From NCBI RefSeq assembly GCF_024749045.1, contig NZ_CP087184.1, positions 4,464,001 to 4,528,000 on the forward strand: 64,000 bases of DNA, written 5' to 3'. Below, piece by piece: positions 37,134 through 46,870 of this stretch. How positions within the stretch are numbered: position 1 is the first letter of the stretch; each line of letters opens with the position of its first letter. The stretch comes from Pseudomonas sp. B21-028. Its GTDB lineage: Bacteria; Pseudomonadota; Gammaproteobacteria; Pseudomonadales; Pseudomonadaceae. The position numbers and the translations under genes are program-made. The notes under the pieces were generated by a model that was not told where the DNA came from, ran no database searches, and was given only the letters and a program-made list of their open reading frames with translations.

Positions 37134-37898
37134 CTATCGCTCGGCCCACAGCACCAGTACATCCGTACTGAAAGAACCATCGGCCTCAATTTCGAAATAT
37201 TCACGCACTTCATCGCCCATCGCGCGTTGCAGCTCGAGTATTGCCCCGCGCATCACCTCGGGCGTGCGCATGCGCTCGACCCAGGAGCGGTATTCCAGGC
37301 GCAGGCGCTGGCGAGAGGTGCTGCTCACCTGCAACCCCGCCTCGCTGACCTGACGCAACCACTCGGCGGCCGAATAATCGCGCACATGACTGGTGTCGCG
37401 CAGCACCTCGACGCTTTGCAGGTAGGTGTCCAGCAACGGCATGCCCGGCGACAGCACATCAATGAACGCCGCCACGCCGCCCGGCTTGAGCACCCGGCGC
37501 ACTTCCCGCAAGGCCAGACCGAGGTCGCCCCAATGATGCGCCGAATAGCGGCTGAACACGAAGTCGAACTCAGAATCGGTGAACGGCAGGCGCTCGGCGG
37601 CGCCGCACACAGTGGTGATATTGCCCAGCCCACGTTCCGCAGCCGCCGTCGCCACGACATCGAGCATCTGCCGGGACAGGTCATAGGCCACCACTTCACC
37701 GGCCAACGGCGCCACGTGAAAACTCACGTGACCAGCGCCGCAACCCAGATCCAGCACCCGGGCATCGCCATGACCAGCCAACGCAGCCTGTAGCAGCGCG
37801 AACTCGGCGCCCTGGGCGTGCACGGCACTGCTCAGATAAGCCGAAGCCTGTTCACCGAATTGCTTTTGTACAACCTGGCTGTGGGCGGTGCTGGTCAT
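37134..37898 (-). CDS. Class I SAM-dependent methyltransferase
   Basis: 254 residues with the SAM motif VLDLGCGAGHVSFHVAPL (about 53-70), DLSRQMLDVV, a VFSRYSAHHW acidic/aromatic post-II segment and a VLKPGGVAAFIDV motif. It resembles UbiE/Coq5-like enzymes; substrate unknown. It lies between leuD and leuB, the same position as in other pseudomonads, though no role in leucine synthesis is established. Confidence 0.87.
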   Translation of the reverse strand: MTSTAHSQVVQKQFGEQASAYLSSAVHAQGAEFALLQAALAGHGDARVLDLGCGAGHVSFHVAPLAGEVVAYDLSRQMLDVVATAAAERGLGNITTVCGAAERLPFTDSEFDFVFSRYSAHHWGDLGLALREVRRVLKPGGVAAFIDVLSPGMPLLDTYLQSVEVLRDTSHVRDYSAAEWLRQVSEAGLQVSSTSRQRLRLEYRSWVERMRTPEVMRGAILELQRAMGDEVREYFEIEADGSFSTDVLVLWAER

Positions 37899-37937
37899 GG
37901 GATGTCCTTAGGGTTTTGTAGTGCCTGGGCTGGCCTC

Positions 37938-38015
37938 TTCGTGAGCAGGCTCGCTCCCACAGGGTTTGGGATACACCGCAAATCCAATGTGGGAGCGAGC
38001 CTGCTCGCGATGGCG
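37938..38015. repeat. REP pair
   Basis: Inverted units GAGCAGGCTCGCTCCCAC (37943-37960) and GTGGGAGCGAGCCTGCTCGC (37989-38008) flank a 28-bp spacer, giving a REPIN in the leuD-methyltransferase gap. Confidence 0.9.
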
Positions 38016-38035
38016 TCGTCATGCCTTATGCGAAA

Positions 38036-38680
38036 TCAAACCTCGCGAAACAACCAGGGCTGGCTCGCCCGATGCTTGGCTTCGAACGCGGCAATCGCCT
38101 CGCCGTCCTGCAGGGTCAGGCCGATGTCGTCCAGGCCGTTGAGCAGGCAATGCTTGCGAAACGCATCGATCTCGAACCCCAGCACCTTGCCGTCGGGACG
38201 GGTCACGGTCTGGGCTGCAAGGTCGATCTGCAGCTGATAACCCGGGTTGGCCTCGACCTGCTGGAACAGCTCGTCCACTTCAGCGTCGCTGAGGATGATC
38301 GGCAGCAAACCGTTCTTGAAACTGTTGTTGAAGAAGATATCGGCGTAGCTCGGCGCGATGATGCTGCGGAAGCCGTACTCTTCAAGCGCCCATGGCGCGT
38401 GTTCGCGGCTCGAACCGCAACCGAAGTTCTCCCGGGCCAGCAGCACGCTGGCGCCCTGGTAGCGCTCGGCGTTGAGCACGAAGTCCTTGTTCAGCGGCCG
38501 CTTCGAGTTGTCCTGGTAGGGCTGGCCCACATCCAGGTAGCGCCATTCGTCGAACAGGTTCGGACCGAAGCCGGTGCGCTTGATGGATTTCAAGAACTGC
38601 TTGGGGATGATCTGGTCGGTGTCGACGTTGGCACGATCCAGAGGCGCGACAAGACCAGTGTGCTGGGTAAAAGCTTTCAT
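38036..38680 (-). CDS. leuD: 3-isopropylmalate dehydratase small subunit
   Basis: 214 residues of the aconitase swivel domain: [23 protein letters not shown] (about 8-30), [15 protein letters not shown] (about 85-99). With LeuC it isomerises 2- to 3-isopropylmalate. The stop of leuC is 14 bp before its ATG, and GAAAGGAGAGC gives the ribosome binding site. Confidence 0.96.
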   Translation of the reverse strand: MKAFTQHTGLVAPLDRANVDTDQIIPKQFLKSIKRTGFGPNLFDEWRYLDVGQPYQDNSKRPLNKDFVLNAERYQGASVLLARENFGCGSSREHAPWALEEYGFRSIIAPSYADIFFNNSFKNGLLPIILSDAEVDELFQQVEANPGYQLQIDLAAQTVTRPDGKVLGFEIDAFRKHCLLNGLDDIGLTLQDGEAIAAFEAKHRASQPWLFREV

Positions 38681-38694
38681 GCTGCGCTCTCCTT

Positions 38695-40113
38695 TCAGAT
38701 CAATTCACGAACGTCGACGAAACGGCCGTTGACGGCAGCCGCCGCGGCCATGGCCGGGCTGACCAGGTGGGTACGGCCACCGGCGCCCTGACGGCCTTCG
38801 AAGTTACGGTTGGAAGTGGAAGCGCAATGCTCGCCCGACTCCAGGCGATCCGGGTTCATCGCCAGGCACATCGAGCACCCTGGCTCGCGCCACTCGAAAC
38901 CGGCCTCGAGGAACACCTTGTCCAGCCCTTCCGCTTCGGCCTGGGCCTTCACCAGGCCGGAGCCCGGCACCACGATGGCCTGCTTGATAGTCGACGCGAC
39001 CTTGCGGCCCTTGGCGATCACCGCCGCGGCGCGCAGGTCTTCGATCCGCGAGTTGGTGCAGGAACCGATGAACACGCGGTCGAGCTGAATGTCGGTGATC
39101 GCCTGGTTCGCCTTCAAGCCCATGTATTTCAGGGCGCGGACGATGGAGTCGCGCTTGACCAGATCCATCTCCTTGGCCGGATCCGGTACGTTCTGATCCA
39201 CCGCCAGGACCATCTCAGGGGACGTACCCCAGCTGACCTGCGGCTTGATCTGGGTCGCATCGAGCTCGACCACCGTGTCGAACTTGGCATCGGCGTCGGA
39301 CACCAGGTCTTTCCAGGCCTCGACCGCCAGGTCCCACTCGGCGCCTTTCGGGGCGAATGGGCGACCCTTGACGTATTCGACGGTCTTTTCATCGGCGGCC
39401 ACCAGGCCCACGCGGGCACCGGCCTCGATGGACATGTTGCAGATGGTCATGCGGCCTTCGACGGACAGGTCGCGGATCGCGCTGCCGGCGAACTCGATGG
39501 CATGGCCGTTACCGCCAGCGGTGCCGATCTTGCCGATCACGGCCAGGACGATGTCCTTGGCCGTCACGCCGAACGGCAGCTTGCCCTCGACGCGCACCAG
39601 CATGTTCTTCATTTTCTTGGCCACCAGGCACTGGGTGGCGAGCACATGCTCGACCTCGGAGGTGCCGATGCCGTGGGCCAGGGCACCAAAGGCACCGTGG
39701 GTGGAGGTGTGGGAGTCGCCGCAGACCACGGTCATGCCGGGCAAGGTCGCGCCCTGCTCCGGGCCGATGACATGGACGATGCCCTGGCGCACGTCGTTCA
39801 TCTTGAATTCAACGATGCCGTATTCGTCACAGTTGTCATCGAGGGTCTGGACCTGCAAACGCGAAACCTGGTCGACAATGGCGTCGATACCGCCCTTGCG
39901 CTCCGGGGTGGTCGGCACGTTGTGGTCCGGGGTCGCGATGTTGGCATCGATCCGCCATGGCTTGCGCCCGGCCAGGCGCAGCCCTTCGAAGGCTTGCGGC
40001 GAGGTCACTTCGTGGATGATGTGACGGTCGATATAGATCAGCGCCGAGCCATCGTCGCGCTGCTTGACCAAATGCGAATCCCAGAGCTTGTCGTAGAGCG
40101 TTTTGCCGGCCAT
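38695..40113 (-). CDS. leuC: 3-isopropylmalate dehydratase large subunit
   Basis: From ATG 40113 ([14 protein letters not shown], behind GAGGA) the subunit has 472 residues. The 4Fe-4S ligands are in [13 protein letters not shown] and [13 protein letters not shown] (about 405-420). [14 protein letters not shown] lies at about 130-143. It carries the active-site cluster of isopropylmalate isomerase. Divergent LysR gene 156 bp away probably regulates it. Confidence 0.96.
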   Translation of the reverse strand: MAGKTLYDKLWDSHLVKQRDDGSALIYIDRHIIHEVTSPQAFEGLRLAGRKPWRIDANIATPDHNVPTTPERKGGIDAIVDQVSRLQVQTLDDNCDEYGIVEFKMNDVRQGIVHVIGPEQGATLPGMTVVCGDSHTSTHGAFGALAHGIGTSEVEHVLATQCLVAKKMKNMLVRVEGKLPFGVTAKDIVLAVIGKIGTAGGNGHAIEFAGSAIRDLSVEGRMTICNMSIEAGARVGLVAADEKTVEYVKGRPFAPKGAEWDLAVEAWKDLVSDADAKFDTVVELDATQIKPQVSWGTSPEMVLAVDQNVPDPAKEMDLVKRDSIVRALKYMGLKANQAITDIQLDRVFIGSCTNSRIEDLRAAAVIAKGRKVASTIKQAIVVPGSGLVKAQAEAEGLDKVFLEAGFEWREPGCSMCLAMNPDRLESGEHCASTSNRNFEGRQGAGGRTHLVSPAMAAAAAVNGRFVDVRELI

Positions 40114-40269
40114 CAGACGGTTCCTCATCAGCTTGTTTCTATGCCCTGGATCTTGAGTGTCTCAATAACCCTTTGGCTTGTGAGGCTGATGTTATGGGGC
40201 TACATTAAATAACTCAAATTCATATTTTTCATACTTTGCATAACCAACAGGAATTCTATCGAGACCGCC
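40114..40269. promoter_or_regulatory. Divergent leuC/LysR control region
   Basis: The 156-bp region separates leuC from the divergent LysR gene. AT-rich sequence at 40203-40248 (AACTCAAATTCATATTTTTC) probably holds the promoters and LysR binding sites, but no exact T-N11-A box can be singled out. Confidence 0.4.
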
Positions 40270-41160
40270 ATGGACCTCGCCAACCTCAACGCCTTTATCG
40301 CCATTGCCGAGACGGGCAGTTTCTCCGGCGCCGGTGAACACCTGCACCTGACCCAGCCGGCCATCAGCAAGCGTATCGCCGGGCTGGAACAGCAGCTCAA
40401 CGTCCGCCTGTTCGACCGGCTGGGCCGCGAAACCGGCCTGACCGAGGCCGGTCGGGCCCTGCTGCCCCGGGCCTATCAGATCCTCAATGTGCTGGACGAC
40501 ACCCGTCGCGCCCTGACCAACCTGACCGGCGAAGTCACCGGACGGCTGACGCTCGCCACCAGCCATCACATCGGCCTGCACCGCCTGCCGCCTTTGTTGA
40601 GGGAGTTCACCCGACGTTACCCACAGGTAGCGCTGGATATTCAGTTTCTGGATTCGGAAGTGGCCTACGAGGAAATTCTCCACGGCCGGGCGGAACTGGC
40701 GGTCATCACCCTTGCCCCCGAACCGCACGCGTTGATGCGCGCCACACCGGTCTGGGACGACCCCCTGGATTTCGTCGTGGCACCGGAACATTCGCTGCTG
40801 GACAACCCCGCGGTCAGCCTCGCGGACATCGCCCTGCACCCCGCGGTTTTCCCGGGGGGCAACACTTTTACCCATCATATCGTCCGGCGTCTGTTCGAGG
40901 CCCAGGGTCTGACACCGAACATCGCCATGAGCACGAATTATCTGGAAACCATCAAGATGATGGTCTCCATCGGCCTGGCCTGGAGCGTCCTGCCGCGCAC
41001 CATGCTCGACGATCAGGTGGCGCGCATTCCTTTGCCGGGCATACAACTCAGTCGCCAGCTAGGCTATATCTTGCACACTGAACGGACGCTGTCGAATGCT
41101 GCGCGCGCTTTCATGTCCTTACTGGACGCACAAATCGATCTGCCAGGGACAAAGGCATAG
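40270..41160 (+). CDS. LysR family transcriptional regulator
   Basis: 296 residues: winged helix at ~1-60 (MDLANLNAFIAIAETGSFSG, LHLTQPAISKRIAGLEQQL) and a periplasmic-binding-like effector domain (about 90-290). Divergent from leuCDB, so it probably senses a leucine-pathway intermediate and controls leuC; this is position-based inference, matching the same arrangement elsewhere in Pseudomonas. Confidence 0.9.
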   Translation: MDLANLNAFIAIAETGSFSGAGEHLHLTQPAISKRIAGLEQQLNVRLFDRLGRETGLTEAGRALLPRAYQILNVLDDTRRALTNLTGEVTGRLTLATSHHIGLHRLPPLLREFTRRYPQVALDIQFLDSEVAYEEILHGRAELAVITLAPEPHALMRATPVWDDPLDFVVAPEHSLLDNPAVSLADIALHPAVFPGGNTFTHHIVRRLFEAQGLTPNIAMSTNYLETIKMMVSIGLAWSVLPRTMLDDQVARIPLPGIQLSRQLGYILHTERTLSNAARAFMSLLDAQIDLPGTKA

Positions 41161-41227
41161 GTTGTGCTACTCCTATAGAGCCGAAATGCCTGCGCTTAAC
41201 GCCCAACTGCCCAAGGCTCGCTAGATA

Positions 41228-44200
41228 ATGCCCAAACCCGCCGACCATCTTCCGCCCCTGCCGCGCATCCAGGCGCTTGACCCGAAACGGTCCGAGCAAA
41301 GTTGGGACAGCGCGCCGCAGTTACTGGCCGCCCTGAACGGTGCACGGCTGGGGGCCTGGTCGTGGGACATCGACACCGGGCGGATCAGTTGGTCCAGGGG
41401 CACCCAGGCGCTGTTCGGCTTCGATCCGCGCCAGCCGCTTCCGGCGGACGTGGACTACCTGGACCTGCTCTTGCCTGAAGACCGGGCCAAGGCCGTCCGC
41501 GCTTTTCACGCGGCAGTGGCCGGCGCGCCGCTGGAACAGGCGATGCACCATCGTATTGTCTGGCCCGACGGCAGCCTGCACTGGCTTGAAATCAGCGGCA
41601 GCGTATCGCCCGACAAGCACGGGCGCCCGCGGATGATCGGGGTCATCCGCGAGATCACCCACCAGCGCGAGCGCGAACAGGCCTTGCGCAGTTCGGAGAA
41701 GCGCTTCGCCACGCTCTTTCATCTCTGCCCGAACATGGTCCTGCTGACCCGCCAGGAGGATGGGCTGATCAGCGAAGCCAACCAGTATTTCGAAAGCCTG
41801 TTCGGCTGGCCGGTGCACGACGTCATCGGCCGTACCACCCTGGAGCTGGGCTTGTGGGTCGACCCCAGCCAGCGGGCGAAACTGGTGGAGGCCACCAAGG
41901 CCAAGGGCGAACTGGTGAGCATGGAAGTGGAATTCCGCGCCAGTAACGGCCAGATCCACAACGGCATCCTCAGCGCGCAGAAGGTCGAACTTGAAGGCCA
42001 GCCCTATTTGCTGAGCACGTTTCTCGACACCACGGAACGCAAATTGGCCGAACAGGCCCTCAAGGACAGCCAGGAACGCCTCGACCTGGCCCTCGACTCG
42101 GCACAACTGGGCACCTGGGACTGGCACATCCCCAGCGGCATGCTCTACGGCTCGGCCCGTGCCGCGCAGCTCCATGGCCTGGAGCCCAAACCGTTCCACG
42201 AGTCGTTCGACGCGTTTTTCGAGGGAGTGCCCAATGAAGAGCGCAACAACATGCGCAATGCGTATCGCAGCCTGCGCGAAGGCCCGGCGGGCAATTATCA
42301 ACTGACCTACCGCGTGCAATTGCCGGATGGCAGCTCCCGTTACCTGGAGAGCCGCGCCCGCCTCTACCGCAATGACGACGGCAGCCCACAGCGCATGGCC
42401 GGAACCCTGCTGGACATCACCGATCAGGTGGAGCGCGAGCAGAGCCTGGCGGCGTCGGAGGAAAAATTTGCCACGCTGTTCCAGGTCAGCCCCGATCCGA
42501 TCTGCGTCACCCATCAGGACAGCAGCCGCTTCCTCGAGATCAACTCCAGCTTCACTCAGACCTTCGGCTGGTCCGCCAGTGACGTGATCGGCCACAGCGC
42601 CGATGAAATCGGCCTCTGGGACGCTTCGGGCAACAGCCTGCAACGCATCGAACGGGTGATTCGCGAGCAATCGCTGAACAACGTTGCCATTGTCGTCCAT
42701 CACAAGGATGGCCAGCCGCTGACCTGCGTAATCTCCAGCCGGCAGATCAACGTCAGCAACCAGCCCTGCATCGTCACCACCCTGCGGGACATCACCCAGC
42801 AACAACGCTCCGAAGCGGCCCTCAAGGCCAGCGAGGAAAAATTCGCCAAGGCGTTCCACTCCAGCCCTGACGCCATCACCATCACCGAACGCGAAAGCGG
42901 CCGCTACCTTGAGGTCAACGACGGCTTTTGCCGCCTGACCGGCTACCGCGCCGACGAAGTGATCGGGAACACAGTGTACGAGGTGGGCATCTGGGCCGAG
43001 GAAAAACAGCGCGCAACCCTGCTGGCCGAATTGCAACTCAAGGGCCGCGTGCATCACCAGGAAATGCTCGGGCGCAACAAGCGCGGGGAAATGCTCACGG
43101 TTGAGGTGTCGGTTGAGCCAATTACGCTCAACGAGACGGACTGCCTGCTGCTGACCGCCCGGGACGTGAGCCTGCTGCGCAACGCCGAGGCCCAGATCCG
43201 TCACCTGGCCTATCACGACCCGCTGACCAACCTGCCCAACCGGGCCTTGCTGATGGACCGGCTGAGCCAACAGATCGCCCTGCTCAAGCGCCATAATCTA
43301 CGGGGCGCGCTGCTGTTCCTCGATCTTGACCACTTCAAGCACATCAACGATTCCCTGGGCCATCCGGTGGGTGACACCGTGCTGAAAATCATCACCGCGC
43401 GCCTGGAAGCCAGCGTGCGCCTGGAGGACACCGTCGCGCGGTTGGGCGGTGACGAATTCGTGGTGCTGCTCAGCGGCCTGGAAGGCACCCGCAATGAAGT
43501 CAGCGAGCAGGTGCAGAAGCTGGCCGACACCCTGCGCGAATTGCTTTCGGAACCGATGTTCCTCGACGGCCAGCGACTGCAGGTCACGCCCAGCATCGGC
43601 ATGGCGCTGATTCCCGACCACGGTTCCACCCCAACCGATCTGCTCAAGCGCGCCGACATTGCGCTCTATCGCGCCAAGGATTCGGGGCGCAACACCTCGC
43701 AGATGTTCCACACCACCATGCAGAAGGCAGCCAGTGAACGGCTGCGCATGGAAACCGACCTGCGCCAGGCCCTGGCCCGCGACGAGTTCAGCCTGCATTT
43801 CCAACCCCAGGTCGACGCCCGGGATAACCGAATCGTCGGTGCCGAAGCACTGGTGCGCTGGCATCATCCCGAACTGGGCGCCCAGTCGCCCAGCGAGTTC
43901 ATCAAAGTCCTGGAAGACAGCGGGTTGATCCTGGAAGTGGGCACCTGGATCCTTGATGAAGCCTGCGATGGCTTCAAGCAATTGATCGCCAAGGGCAAGA
44001 TCGATCCGCAACGGTTCAGCCTGTGCGTGAACATCAGCCCGCGCCAGTTCCGTCAGAGCGATTTTGTCGAACGCATCGAGAACAGCCTCGCGATCCACGG
44101 CCTGCCTTGTACCATTTTGAAACTGGAAATCACCGAAGGCATCGTGATCCAGAACCTGGACGACACCATCGGCAAGATGCGCCGCCTCAAGAAACTGGGG

Positions 44201-44506
44201 GTGAGCTTCGCCATGGACGACTTTGGCACCGGTTATTCGTCGCTGACCTACCTCAAGCGTCTGCCGGTGGATACGCTAAAAATCGACCAGTCATTCGTGC
44301 GCGACGCCACCAGCGACCCCAACGACGCCGAGATCATCCGCGCCATCGTCGCCATGGCCCGCAGCCTCAACCTGGAAATGATTGCCGAAGGCGTGGAAAC
44401 TCTGGAACAACTGCACTTCCTGCAAGGCCTCGACTGCCATCTGTACCAGGGCTACCTGCACAGTCGGCCGTTGCCGCTGGATGCGTTTGAGCGGTTGTTG
44501 CCGTAA
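41228..44506 (+). CDS. Five-PAS GGDEF-EAL protein (cyclic-di-GMP turnover)
   Basis: 1092 residues with no membrane segment. About five PAS domains span 25-655 (the later four open with SSEKRFATLF, SQERLDLALD, SEEKFATLFQ and SEEKFAKAFH). The GGDEF domain (about 665-830) has an intact RLGGDEFVVLL at 738-748; the EAL domain (about 840-1085) has GAEALVRWHHPE, and downstream DDFGTGYSSLTYLKRL and the Glu of MIAEGVETLEQL. Both catalytic motifs look intact, so it may make and degrade c-di-GMP in response to several signals. The ligand is unknown. 67 bp separate it from the LysR gene. Confidence 0.92.
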   Translation: MPKPADHLPPLPRIQALDPKRSEQSWDSAPQLLAALNGARLGAWSWDIDTGRISWSRGTQALFGFDPRQPLPADVDYLDLLLPEDRAKAVRAFHAAVAGAPLEQAMHHRIVWPDGSLHWLEISGSVSPDKHGRPRMIGVIREITHQREREQALRSSEKRFATLFHLCPNMVLLTRQEDGLISEANQYFESLFGWPVHDVIGRTTLELGLWVDPSQRAKLVEATKAKGELVSMEVEFRASNGQIHNGILSAQKVELEGQPYLLSTFLDTTERKLAEQALKDSQERLDLALDSAQLGTWDWHIPSGMLYGSARAAQLHGLEPKPFHESFDAFFEGVPNEERNNMRNAYRSLREGPAGNYQLTYRVQLPDGSSRYLESRARLYRNDDGSPQRMAGTLLDITDQVEREQSLAASEEKFATLFQVSPDPICVTHQDSSRFLEINSSFTQTFGWSASDVIGHSADEIGLWDASGNSLQRIERVIREQSLNNVAIVVHHKDGQPLTCVISSRQINVSNQPCIVTTLRDITQQQRSEAALKASEEKFAKAFHSSPDAITITERESGRYLEVNDGFCRLTGYRADEVIGNTVYEVGIWAEEKQRATLLAELQLKGRVHHQEMLGRNKRGEMLTVEVSVEPITLNETDCLLLTARDVSLLRNAEAQIRHLAYHDPLTNLPNRALLMDRLSQQIALLKRHNLRGALLFLDLDHFKHINDSLGHPVGDTVLKIITARLEASVRLEDTVARLGGDEFVVLLSGLEGTRNEVSEQVQKLADTLRELLSEPMFLDGQRLQVTPSIGMALIPDHGSTPTDLLKRADIALYRAKDSGRNTSQMFHTTMQKAASERLRMETDLRQALARDEFSLHFQPQVDARDNRIVGAEALVRWHHPELGAQSPSEFIKVLEDSGLILEVGTWILDEACDGFKQLIAKGKIDPQRFSLCVNISPRQFRQSDFVERIENSLAIHGLPCTILKLEITEGIVIQNLDDTIGKMRRLKKLGVSFAMDDFGTGYSSLTYLKRLPVDTLKIDQSFVRDATSDPNDAEIIRAIVAMARSLNLEMIAEGVETLEQLHFLQGLDCHLYQGYLHSRPLPLDAFERLLP

Positions 44507-44523
44507 CGAGCGCAGCTGTTTTC

Positions 44524-44660
44524 TGTGGCGAGGGGATTTATCCCCGCTGGGCTGCAAAGCAGCCCTAAAACCTGCCACCTCGGTGTGCCAGGCTGACTAG
44601 GGTGGACCGGTCTAATGGGGCTGCTGCACAGCCCAGCGGGGATAAATCCCCTCGCCACAA
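44524..44660. repeat. Inverted pair of 'GGCGAGGGGATTTATCCCC' repeats
   Basis: TGTGGCGAGGGGATTTATCC with CCGCTGGGCTGC (44524-44555) recurs inverted as GCAGCCCAGCGG with GGATAAATCCCCTCGCCACA (about 44627-44660). This is a second repeat family, distinct from the standard REP units. Confidence 0.85.
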
Positions 44661-44686
44661 TGGAGTTTTACAAAGTTTTCGATATG

Positions 44687-44715
44687 AAAAAGGGCGCCAT
44701 CTCGGCGCCCTTTTT
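44687..44715. terminator. Terminator of hsp20
   Basis: AAAAAGGGCGCC and GGCGCCCTTTTT form a perfect 12-bp stem around ATCTC. It works in both directions and lies just past the hsp20 stop. Confidence 0.9.
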
Positions 44716-44728
44716 CAGTGGCGATATA

Positions 44729-45181
44729 TCAGTTCTGCAGCGCGGGTTGCTGCTGCGCACCGTTGATCGGGATGCGCTTGGCTTTCGCCTCTTCCGGAAC
44801 CACCCGCAACAGGTCGATACTCAACAGACCGTTGCTCAGGCCGGCGGACTTGATCTCAATATGATCCGCCAAGCGGAAGGACAGCTTGAATGCACGCTGG
44901 GCGATGCCCTGATGCAGGTAGGTCACGCTGTCGTTGCTGGCCTCACGCTTGCCACCGCTGATGGTCAGCACACCTTTTTCCACCTGCAGGTCCAGGTCTT
45001 CTTCCCGGAAGCCAGCGGCGGCGACTACGATACGGTATTCATCATCACCGTATTTTTCCACGTTGTAGGGTGGATAGCTGCTGCCCGGTTCGTTGCGCAG
45101 GGCGGTTTCGAACAGGTCGTTGAAACGGTCGAAGCCCACCGAGGAACGGAACAGAGGGGCCAGCGAAAATGCAGTACTCAT
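44729..45181 (-). CDS. ibpA: Hsp20/IbpA small heat-shock protein
   Basis: 150 residues with the alpha-crystallin domain at about 35-125: start MSTAFSLAPLFRSSVGFDRF, YPPYNVEKYGDDEYRIVVAA, VEKGVLTISGGKR and YLHQGIAQRAFKLSFRL are typical of IbpA/HspH. Such proteins hold unfolding proteins for refolding. Its leader carries a sigma32-type promoter and a ROSE-like thermometer, so expression should rise sharply on heating. Confidence 0.92.
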   Translation of the reverse strand: MSTAFSLAPLFRSSVGFDRFNDLFETALRNEPGSSYPPYNVEKYGDDEYRIVVAAAGFREEDLDLQVEKGVLTISGGKREASNDSVTYLHQGIAQRAFKLSFRLADHIEIKSAGLSNGLLSIDLLRVVPEEAKAKRIPINGAQQQPALQN

Positions 45182-45190
45182 GATTCAAAT

Positions 45191-45245
45191 CTCCTGAAAA
45201 GTTCAGCAAGGTTTTTTGTCTCCGCGACCCGAATTCGGCATCGCG
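45191..45245 (-). promoter_or_regulatory. ROSE-type RNA thermometer in the hsp20 leader
   Basis: In the RNA, CUUGCUGAA (45210-45202) pairs with UUCAGGAG (45198-45191), with one bulged G, masking the Shine-Dalgarno AGGAG nine bases before AUG. This UUGCU/AGGA arrangement with a bulged G is the hallmark of ROSE elements. A second stem CGCGA/UCGCG (45245-45223) with inner CCGAATTCGG lies just upstream. Confidence 0.8.
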
Positions 45246-45253
45246 TACCCCTT

Positions 45254-45281
45254 ATCTAGGGGCCGCCAAATACTTTTCAAG
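45254..45281 (-). promoter_or_regulatory. Sigma32-like promoter of hsp20
   Basis: Minus strand: CTTGAAA (45281-45275), 12-bp spacer, CCCCTAGAT (45262-45254). This fits the heat-shock consensus CTTGAAA / CCCCATNT. Transcription would start near 45246, giving a leader of about 65 nt. Confidence 0.7.
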
Positions 45282-45301
45282 AGCTTTTTTTCAAATTTTT
45301 T

Positions 45302-46261
45302 TCAGGCCGCTTCAGTGCGCTGCATACCTAGCAAATGACCCACGGCATCGAGCTCGGTTTCCCTGCGCAGCGCGGTAAACAGCTCGACCGCCTCGGGATA
45401 ATTGCGGGTCAACATCGCCAGCCATTGCTTCAACCGCCCAGGCGCCTGACGTGGGGTCAGCTGTTCGACCACTTGTCCCCAGAAATCCTGGAGCATCGGC
45501 TGCAGCTCGGCCCAGGACATCTGCACCACCTCTTCACCGGCGCGAGCGGCGGTGATCTGCCGGGCCAGGTCCGGACGGGAAACCAGGCCACGACCGAGCA
45601 TGATGTCCTCTACGCCGCTGATCTCACGGCAACGACGCCAATCTTCGACGCTCCAGATATCCCCGTTGGCGAACACCGGCACCTTGACCACTTCCTGAAC
45701 CCGGGGGATCCATTCCCAGTGGGCCGGCGGCTTGTAGCCGTCAGTCTTGGTCCGCGCATGCACAACGATGTGCGCCGCCCCGCCTTCGGCCAGCGCCGTG
45801 GCGCAGACCAGCGCGCCGTCCGGACTATCGAAGCCCAGGCGCATCTTGGCGGTGACCGGAATGTGTTTCGGCACGGCGCGACGCACGTGTTCGACGATCT
45901 GGTTGAGCAGTTCCGGCTCCTTGAGCAACACCGCGCCGCCCCGGGACTTGTTCACTGTCTTGGCCGGGCAGCCGAAATTCAGGTCGACCACCTCTGAACC
46001 CAACTCACAGGCCAGTGCCGCGTTTTCCGCCAGGCACACCGGGTCGGAACCCAGCAACTGCACCCGCAGCGGCACGCCGGCAGCGGTCCGCGCGCCGGTC
46101 AGCAGTTCGGGGGCGAGCTTGTGGAAATAGGCCGGTGTGAGCAGGCGGTCATTGACGCGGATGAACTCGGTCACGCACCAGTCGATACCACCGACGCGCG
46201 TCAGGACGTCCCGCAGGATGTTGTCGACCAACCCCTCCATGGGCGCCAGGGCAATTTGCAT
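45302..46261 (-). CDS. dusC: tRNA-dihydrouridine(16) synthase
   Basis: From ATG 46261 ([20 protein letters not shown]) the product has 319 residues. FMN barrel motifs: [27 protein letters not shown] (catalytic Cys, about 91-111), [16 protein letters not shown] and [12 protein letters not shown]. The DusC class modifies U16 in the D-loop. The first four codons (MRFP) are probably not used. It has no partner gene nearby. Confidence 0.93.
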   Translation of the reverse strand: MQIALAPMEGLVDNILRDVLTRVGGIDWCVTEFIRVNDRLLTPAYFHKLAPELLTGARTAAGVPLRVQLLGSDPVCLAENAALACELGSEVVDLNFGCPAKTVNKSRGGAVLLKEPELLNQIVEHVRRAVPKHIPVTAKMRLGFDSPDGALVCATALAEGGAAHIVVHARTKTDGYKPPAHWEWIPRVQEVVKVPVFANGDIWSVEDWRRCREISGVEDIMLGRGLVSRPDLARQITAARAGEEVVQMSWAELQPMLQDFWGQVVEQLTPRQAPGRLKQWLAMLTRNYPEAVELFTALRRETELDAVGHLLGMQRTEAA

Positions 46262-46307
46262 GGGAAAACGCACTCAACGAAAAAACGTGCGGCAGTTTAC
46301 CGGATTC

Positions 46308-46335
46308 TGTGGGAGCGAGCCTGCTCGCGATGGCG
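46308..46335. repeat. Single REP unit
   Basis: TGTGGGAGCGAGCCTGCTCG with CGATGGCGG at the dusC-thioesterase gap. Confidence 0.88.
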
Positions 46336-46340
46336 GTGGA

Positions 46341-46799
46341 TCAGCTGGCGAGGATGCCAACTGTGCCACAGGCCTCCAGCGCCGGGCCGTAGCCTTCGAT
46401 GAACTCCGGCGGCATGCGCTTGGGTTTGCCGGTGGAGAGCTCGATGCAGACGAATGAGGTCTGCGCCCGCAGCAAGGTGGCGTTGTCGCTGGGGCGGATC
46501 AGTTGGAAATGCCGGCTCATCTTCAGTCGCTGGTCCCAGTCGACGATCCAGGTGGCCAGTTGCAGCTCGTCGCCTTCGTAGGCGGCCGCCAGGTAATCGA
46601 TTTCATGGCGCACCACCGCCATCGCCCGGTCCAGCCGGCGATACTCCGCCAGATCCAGCCCCAGGCGCTGGGAATGACGCCAGGCACAGCGTTCGAGCCA
46701 GGTGACGTAAACCGCGTTGTTGGCGTGGCCCAGCCCGTCGATGTCTTCGGCGGCTACTTGAAGATCAATGATGAACGGTGTTGCCCGATCCCAGCCCAT
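46341..46799 (-). CDS. Acyl-CoA thioesterase (4HBT hotdog)
   Basis: 152 residues of the 4-hydroxybenzoyl-CoA thioesterase type. DIDGLGHANNAVYVTWLERC (about 18-37) holds the conserved Asp, His and Asn; the LVRHEIDYLAAAYEGDEL strand follows. It hydrolyses an acyl-CoA in the cytoplasm; which one is unknown. Stands alone, with a REP unit on each side. Confidence 0.87.
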   Translation of the reverse strand: MGWDRATPFIIDLQVAAEDIDGLGHANNAVYVTWLERCAWRHSQRLGLDLAEYRRLDRAMAVVRHEIDYLAAAYEGDELQLATWIVDWDQRLKMSRHFQLIRPSDNATLLRAQTSFVCIELSTGKPKRMPPEFIEGYGPALEACGTVGILAS

Positions 46800-46846
46800 G
46801 CCCCTCTCCCGGTCGAATGTGGATCGGGGCAGTGTACCCGATCCCT

Positions 46847-46869
46847 GCGGGCAAGCCTTGCTCCCACAA
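46847..46869. repeat. Diverged REP unit
   Basis: GCGGGCAAGCCTTGCTCCCA matches the diverged REP unit at 34654-34673. Confidence 0.75.
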
Positions 46870-46870
46870 C

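Noticed and set aside
34881..37793. 970-codon plus-strand ORF opposite asd, leuB and the methyltransferase
   Set aside because: Spans three recognised genes on the other strand, including their gaps; no domain seen.
41321..43294. 657-codon minus-strand ORF inside the GGDEF-EAL gene
   Set aside because: Antisense shadow of repeated PAS domains.
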